Assembly (NCBI GenBank): GCA_963783045.1
Contig: CAWAMD010000009.1
Coordinates: forward strand, 372,001-436,000
DNA length: 64,000 nt
DNA from: CAWAMD01 sp963783045
Lineage (GTDB): Bacteria > Actinomycetota > Nitriliruptoria > Nitriliruptorales > Nitriliruptoraceae
Reading direction: 5' to 3'
The position numbers were made by a program, and so were the translations under genes. Positions 59,496 through 64,000 of this stretch are shown one piece after another. The notes beneath the pieces were generated by a model. It saw nothing but the letters and a program-made list of their open reading frames with translations, searched no databases and was not told where the DNA came from. Positions within the stretch are counted from its first letter, which is position 1. Every line of letters begins with the position of its first letter.

Positions 59496-62121
59496 ATGAC
59501 CGAGCTGCCGAAGGCGTACGACCCCGGCCAGGTCGAGGCCGACCTGTACGAGGACTGGGTGTCGGCCGGCCTGTTCCACGCCGAGCCGGACGACGACGGC
59601 GAGCCCTTCTCCATCGTCATCCCGCCGCCGAACGTGACCGGGTCCCTTCACGTCGGTCATGCGCTCGACAACACGATCCAGGACGCGATCATCCGCCGTG
59701 AGCGCATGCTCGGGAAGAACGCCGTCTGGATGCCGGGGACCGACCACGCCGGGATCGCCACCCAGAACGTCGTCGAGAAGCGGCTCGCCGAGGAGGGCAA
59801 GACCCGCCACGACCTCGGCCGTCCCGCGTTCATCGAGCGCGTCTGGCAGTGGCGCGAGGAGTCGGGCGGCACGATCCTCGACCAGCTGCGCAAGCTCGGG
59901 GCGTCCTGCGACTGGGACCGGGAGTCCTTCACCTTCGACGAGCAGCGCTCCCGCGCCGTGCGCGAGGTCTTCGTCAGCCTCTACGAGCAGGATCTCATCT
60001 ACCGCGGCCATCGGCTCATCAACTGGTGCCCGCGGTGTGCCACGGCGCTCTCCGACATCGAGGTGGAGCACGAGGAGGTGGCCGGCGAGCTCGTCCACTT
60101 CACCTACCCGTACGCCGACCGCGAGGGCGGTATCGAGGTGGCGACCACCCGGGCCGAGACCATGCTCGGCGATACCGCGATCGCCGTCCACCCCGACGAC
60201 GAGCGCTACACCGACATCGTGGGCACCCGGGTGTCCCACCCGTTCTTCGACCGGACGTTCCCGGTGATCGCCGACGACTACGTCGACCCGGAGTTCGGGA
60301 CGGGCGCGGTGAAGATCACCCCCGCGCATGACCCGAACGACTACGAGATCGGGCAGCGCCACGACCTCGCCCAGATCGACATCATGAACGACGACGCCAC
60401 CATCAACGAGAACGGTGGTCGCTTCGCCGGCATGGACCGCTTCGACGCCCGCCGGGCCGTGAAGGAGGCACTCGACGAGGCCGGGTTGCTCGTGAGGGTC
60501 GAGCCGCACACCCACCAGGTCGGGCACTGCTCGCGGTGCGGGACGGTGGTCGAGCCGCGCCTGTCGGACCAGTGGTTCGTCGCCGTGCGACCGCTCGCCG
60601 ACAAGGCGGCCGCCGCGATCCGCGACGGACGGATCCGGTTCGTCCCCGAAAGCCGCCGCAAGCCCTTCCTCGAGTGGCTCGACAACCTCCACGACTGGTG
60701 CATCTCGCGCCAGATCTGGTGGGGGCACCGCATCCCCGCCTGGTACGGCGCCGAACGGCGAGATCGAGGTGTCCCGCGAGGACATCGACCGCGACGGCTG
60801 GGCGCAGGAGGAGGACGTCCTCGACACCTGGTTCTCGTCGCAGCTGTGGCCGTTCACGGTGTTCGGCTGGCCGGACGAGACGCCCGAGCTCGAGACCTGG
60901 TTCCCGACCTCGACGCTCGTGACCGGCTACGACATCAACACCTTCTGGGTGTCGCGGATGGTCATGGCGTCGCTGTGGTTCCTCGACGAGGTGCCGTTCC
61001 GGATCATCCACAACCACGGGCTCGTCCGGGACGCCCACGGCAAGAAGATGTCGAAGTCCTTCGGCAACGTCATCGACCCGCTCGACCTCATCGCCAAGTA
61101 CGGGGCGGACGCGACCCGGTTCGCGCTGCTGCGCGCTGCCTCGCCCGGCACGGACGTGCCGCTCGCCGAGGAGTGGGTCGAGGGCACGAAGCGGTTCGCG
61201 AACAAGCTGTGGAACGCCGCCCGGTTCGCGCTCGGCACGCTCGACGGGACCCGCCCGGGCGACCTGCCGCCGGCCTCCGACCTGACGCTGGCCGACCGCT
61301 GGATCCTCTCGCGGCTCGAGGCCGTCCGCGCCGAGATCGATCCGGCCTACGACGGCTACGAGTGGTCGATCGTCGCCCGCTCGCTCTACGCCTTCGCCTG
61401 GGACGAGCTCGCCGACTGGTACCTCGAGGCCGCCAAGGTGCGGCTCTACGGCGACGACCCGGACGCCAAGCGGGCGGCCCAGCAGGTGCTGGCCACGGTG
61501 CTCGACGACCTGCTGCGCTGGCTGCATCCCCTGATGCCCTTCGTGACGGAGACGCTCTGGCGGGCGCTCACCGGCGCGTCCGGCGGCGAGGACTCGCTCA
61601 TGGCGGCCGACTGGCCCGCCGTCAAGGCCGACCGCGACGAGGACGCCGAGGAGGCGTTCGGGGTCGTGCAGGACCTCGTCACCGAGATGCGCAAGTTCCG
61701 CTCGCAGAACAACGTCCCGCCCTCGGCCCGGTTCGAGGTGACGCTCGTCACCTCCCGACAGGCGCTGCTCACCGAGCACGCCCCGCTCGTCACCGCGCTC
61801 GCCGGTCTGTCCGGACTGAGCTTCGACGACGAGGTGGCCGAGTCGGCGGGTACGTCGAAGATCGTGTTCGGCAGCGGCGAGGGGTACGTCGAGCTCGCCG
61901 GGCTGATCGACGTGGAAGGCGAGCTCGAGCGACTCGGGCGCGAGCTCGACAAGGCCCGCGGCGAGCTGACCCGCTCCGAGACGAAGCTCGCGAACGAGAG
62001 CTTCGTCGAGCGCGCCCCGGCTGACATCGTCACCCAGGAGCGCGAGCGGCGCGACGACTGGCAGCGGGTCATCACCGAGCTCGAGGAGCAGGTCGACGCC
62101 CTCACGCAGCTGCAGGCATGA
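59496..62121 (+). CDS. valS: Valyl-tRNA synthetase (single-base frameshift)
   Basis: PPNVTGSLHVGHALDN is the HIGH box; WMPGTDHAGIATQN, VATTRAETMLGDTAIAVHPD (editing domain) and GKKMSKSFGN (KMSKS) are all present, with the C-terminal coiled coil (LEGELERLGRELDKARGEL-like). At about 60,748 the frame moves by one base: HRIPAWYGA, then NGEIEVSREDIDRDGW requires deleting one G. Total length ~875 codons is normal. As valS is essential, the extra base is most likely a sequencing error. Its end overlaps folC (ATGA). Confidence 0.9.
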
Positions 62122-63572
62122 CCGTGGATTTCGCCGACGCCGTCGCACAGCTGCAGTCACGCGGGCCGGGGCGCATGATCCCGGACCTCGACCGGATCAC
62201 CCGGCTCGCGAGCCTCCTCGGTGACCCGCAGGTCGCCTACCCGTCGGTCCACGTGACCGGCACGAACGGCAAGACCTCCATCGTGCGGGTCCTCACGACC
62301 CTGCTCAGCGCCGCAGGGGTCGTGGCCGGCACGTACACCTCTCCGCACCTGCAGACGATCCGCGAGCGGCTCGCCGTCGCGGGGCGTCCCATCAGCGAGC
62401 AGGCCTTCGCCGACCTGTACGCCGAGGTCGCGCCGCTCGTGGCGATGATCGACGAGGCGCTCGAGGACCCGGACGACCACGTCACCTACTTCGAGGTCCT
62501 GACCGCCATGGCCTCCTGGTGGTTCGCGGACAAGCCGGTCGAGGTCGGGGTCTTCGAGGTGGGTATGGGCGGCCGCTGGGACGCGACGAACCTCGTCCGC
62601 GGTGACGTCGCCGTGCTCGGGCCCATCGACGTCGACCACGCCGCCCAGCTCGGGTCCACCCCCGAGGAGGTCGCCCACGAGAAGGTCGGCATCATCAAGC
62701 CCGGCGCCCACGTCGTCAGCGGTCGTCAGACCCCTGCGGTGCTGCGGATCATCGACGAGGCGGTGGCCGACAACGACGCCACCCTCTGGCTGCTCGGCGA
62801 GGACATCGAGGTCGTCGACCGGCAGATCGCCGTCGGCGGGCAGATGCTCGCCCTGCGGGTGGGGGATCGCACGATCCGCGAGATCCTCCTTCCCCTGTTC
62901 GGCGCCCACCAGGCCGACAACGCCGCGCTGGCGCTGGGGGCGCTGGCCGCGCTCATGGGCGACGCGTTCGCGAAGTTCGACGACCGCCTCGTGCGCCAGG
63001 GCTTCGGCGCCGCGGCCGTACCCGGCCGGCTCGAGATCGCGCACCGGGAACCCACCGTCGTGCTCGACGGCGCACACAATCCCCACGGGGCCCGGACGCT
63101 GGCGGCCGCGCTCGACGAGTCGTTCGAGTTCCGCAACCTCGTCCTCGTCGTCGGATGCCTCGGCGACAAGGACCTGCAGGGGATCCTCGCGCCGTTCGAG
63201 GGCCACGTGAACCACGTCGTCGTCACGTCGCCGCCGTCACCCCGTGCCGCGACGGTCCAGGCGCTCGCCGACGTGGCGCACGGCGTGTGGGCCGGCAGCG
63301 GCGTCATCGTCGAGACGGCCGAGGGCGTCCCCGAGGCCCTGCGCAAGGCCGAGGGCGTCGCGGGCGAGGGCGACGGCGTGCTCGTCACGGGGTCGCTCTA
63401 CACCGTCGGGGCGGCCCGCGACCGCTACCTCCCGGTGACCGACACCGGCGACGACGTGGTCTACGCCCCCGAGGACCTCGACGACGAGGAGGACGAGGCC
63501 GCCTTCGCCGAGGCCCTCGACGAGATGCTCGACCGGCTCGGCGACGACGGCACGTCCGACGGCCAGTCCTGA
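62118..63572 (+). CDS. folC: Folylpolyglutamate/dihydrofolate synthase
   Basis: 484 residues. P-loop VHVTGTNGKTSIVRVLTTLL, SPHLQTIRERL, VGMGGRWDATNLV, the Mg/ATP segment GPIDVDHAAQLGSTPEEVAH EK and LDGAHNPHGARTLAAAL (HNP) are the Mur-ligase-like FolC motifs. It adds glutamate to folates. The acidic tail (EDLDDEEDEAAFAEAL, ~50 residues) is longer than usual. Coupled to valS. Confidence 0.93.
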   Translation: MTVDFADAVAQLQSRGPGRMIPDLDRITRLASLLGDPQVAYPSVHVTGTNGKTSIVRVLTTLLSAAGVVAGTYTSPHLQTIRERLAVAGRPISEQAFADLYAEVAPLVAMIDEALEDPDDHVTYFEVLTAMASWWFADKPVEVGVFEVGMGGRWDATNLVRGDVAVLGPIDVDHAAQLGSTPEEVAHEKVGIIKPGAHVVSGRQTPAVLRIIDEAVADNDATLWLLGEDIEVVDRQIAVGGQMLALRVGDRTIREILLPLFGAHQADNAALALGALAALMGDAFAKFDDRLVRQGFGAAAVPGRLEIAHREPTVVLDGAHNPHGARTLAAALDESFEFRNLVLVVGCLGDKDLQGILAPFEGHVNHVVVTSPPSPRAATVQALADVAHGVWAGSGVIVETAEGVPEALRKAEGVAGEGDGVLVTGSLYTVGAARDRYLPVTDTGDDVVYAPEDLDDEEDEAAFAEALDEMLDRLGDDGTSDGQS

Positions 63573-63647
63573 CCACCGATCTGCACGACCTGCCACGTAG
63601 CCTGTAGCACGACATCGACCCATCTCCCGTTCCGAAAGGCTTCGGCC

Positions 63648-64000
63648 GTGGCCGTTGAACAGACCCTCATCCTCGTGAAGCCCGATGGTGTCCAGCGTGG
63701 CCTCGTCGGCGAGGTCGTCCGTCGCATCGAGCGCAAGGGCTTCGTCCTGCGGGCGCTCGAGCTGCGCACCCTCGCCCGGGAGGACGCCGAGGAGCACTAC
63801 GCCGAGCACACCGACAAGCCGTTCTTCGGCGAGCTCGTCGACTTCATCACCTCCGGCCCGCTCGTGGCCATGTGCGTCGAGGGCGAGTCCGCGATCCCCG
63901 GCATGCGCCAGATCATGGGCGCCACCAACCCGCTCGAGGCGGCACCCGGGTCGATCCGCGGGGAGTTCGCCACCGAGATCGGGCAGAACATCGTGCACGG
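63648..64000 (+). CDS. ndk: Nucleoside diphosphate kinase (partial)
   Basis: From GTG 63,648 (GAAAGG box): EQTLILVKPDGVQRGLVGEV then RIERKGFVLRALELRTL and GPLVAMCVEGESAIPGMRQI MGATNP are the Ndk motifs. The window ends at IGQNIVHG, just at the active-site His region, so ~20-30 residues are missing. Ndk exchanges phosphate among NTPs via that histidine. Follows folC as in relatives. Confidence 0.93.
   Translation, partial: MAVEQTLILVKPDGVQRGLVGEVVRRIERKGFVLRALELRTLAREDAEEHYAEHTDKPFFGELVDFITSGPLVAMCVEGESAIPGMRQIMGATNPLEAAPGSIRGEFATEIGQNIVH

Noticed and set aside
58170..60857. Long minus-strand open frame opposite the dehydratase and valS
   Set aside because: It is the mirror of well-supported plus-strand genes and has no family motif.

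Overview
This is a 64-kb chromosomal window from a GC-rich actinobacterium. The block tig-clpP-clpX-valS-folC-ndk on the right, an Rpf-type secreted protein and pervasive GTG starts all point to Actinomycetota. Genus cannot be fixed by eye; a deep-branching lineage such as Nitriliruptoria or Acidimicrobiia is possible but is only inference.

Layout. (1) 1-6.2 kb, chromosomal: a SpoVK/CbbX-type AAA+ ATPase tail, a solute-binding-like protein, a lipoprotein with binding and VWA domains, a coiled-coil protein and PspA (an envelope-stress cluster), then a metallo-beta-lactamase-fold hydrolase. (2) About 6.7-30.9 kb, a large accessory island: an excisionase-like HTH gene, toxin-antitoxin pairs at both edges, and many small exported or membrane proteins in short, translationally coupled operons. 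In the middle sits a BlaI-type repressor with a BlaR-like M56 peptidase that has no penicillin sensor. Ten near-identical 18-bp dyads (CTAYGCG-N4-CGCRTAG type) lie before these operons, including those for an L,D-transpeptidase, an amidase and a GerMN lipoprotein. I read this as one BlaI-controlled cell-envelope regulon carried on an integrated element. (3) 30.9-35.7 kb: a second, minimal integrative element (integrase, excisionase, DUF4258/zinc-finger pair, small membrane proteins), bounded by a 325-bp direct repeat and inserted at tRNA-Lys(CTT). The island ends in a truncated copy of the same integrase/att segment, so the two elements are tandem relatives. (4) 35.7-51.4 kb, chromosomal: tRNA-His, cyclopropane-fatty-acid synthase and a sterol-desaturase-like hydroxylase, SDR, TetR, TerC, tRNA-Arg, UspA, site-2 protease, PCC-domain protein, PhoU/TrkA-C protein with MgtE, an M19-like dipeptidase, tRNA-Gly, Rpf protein, tRNA-Pro. 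(5) 51.5-64 kb: HAD hydrolase, trigger factor, ClpP, ClpX, a small inverted-repeat (MITE-like) element, two membrane proteins, threonine-dehydratase-like enzyme, ValS, FolC and the start of Ndk.

Caution on sequence quality: single-base frameshifts occur in many genes, including the essential valS, so several apparent pseudogenes, in the island too, may be sequencing errors. Clear structural truncations (the sigma factor and its convergent neighbour at about 23,466; the integrase copy and dehydrogenase at 30,612) are different in kind and look real.
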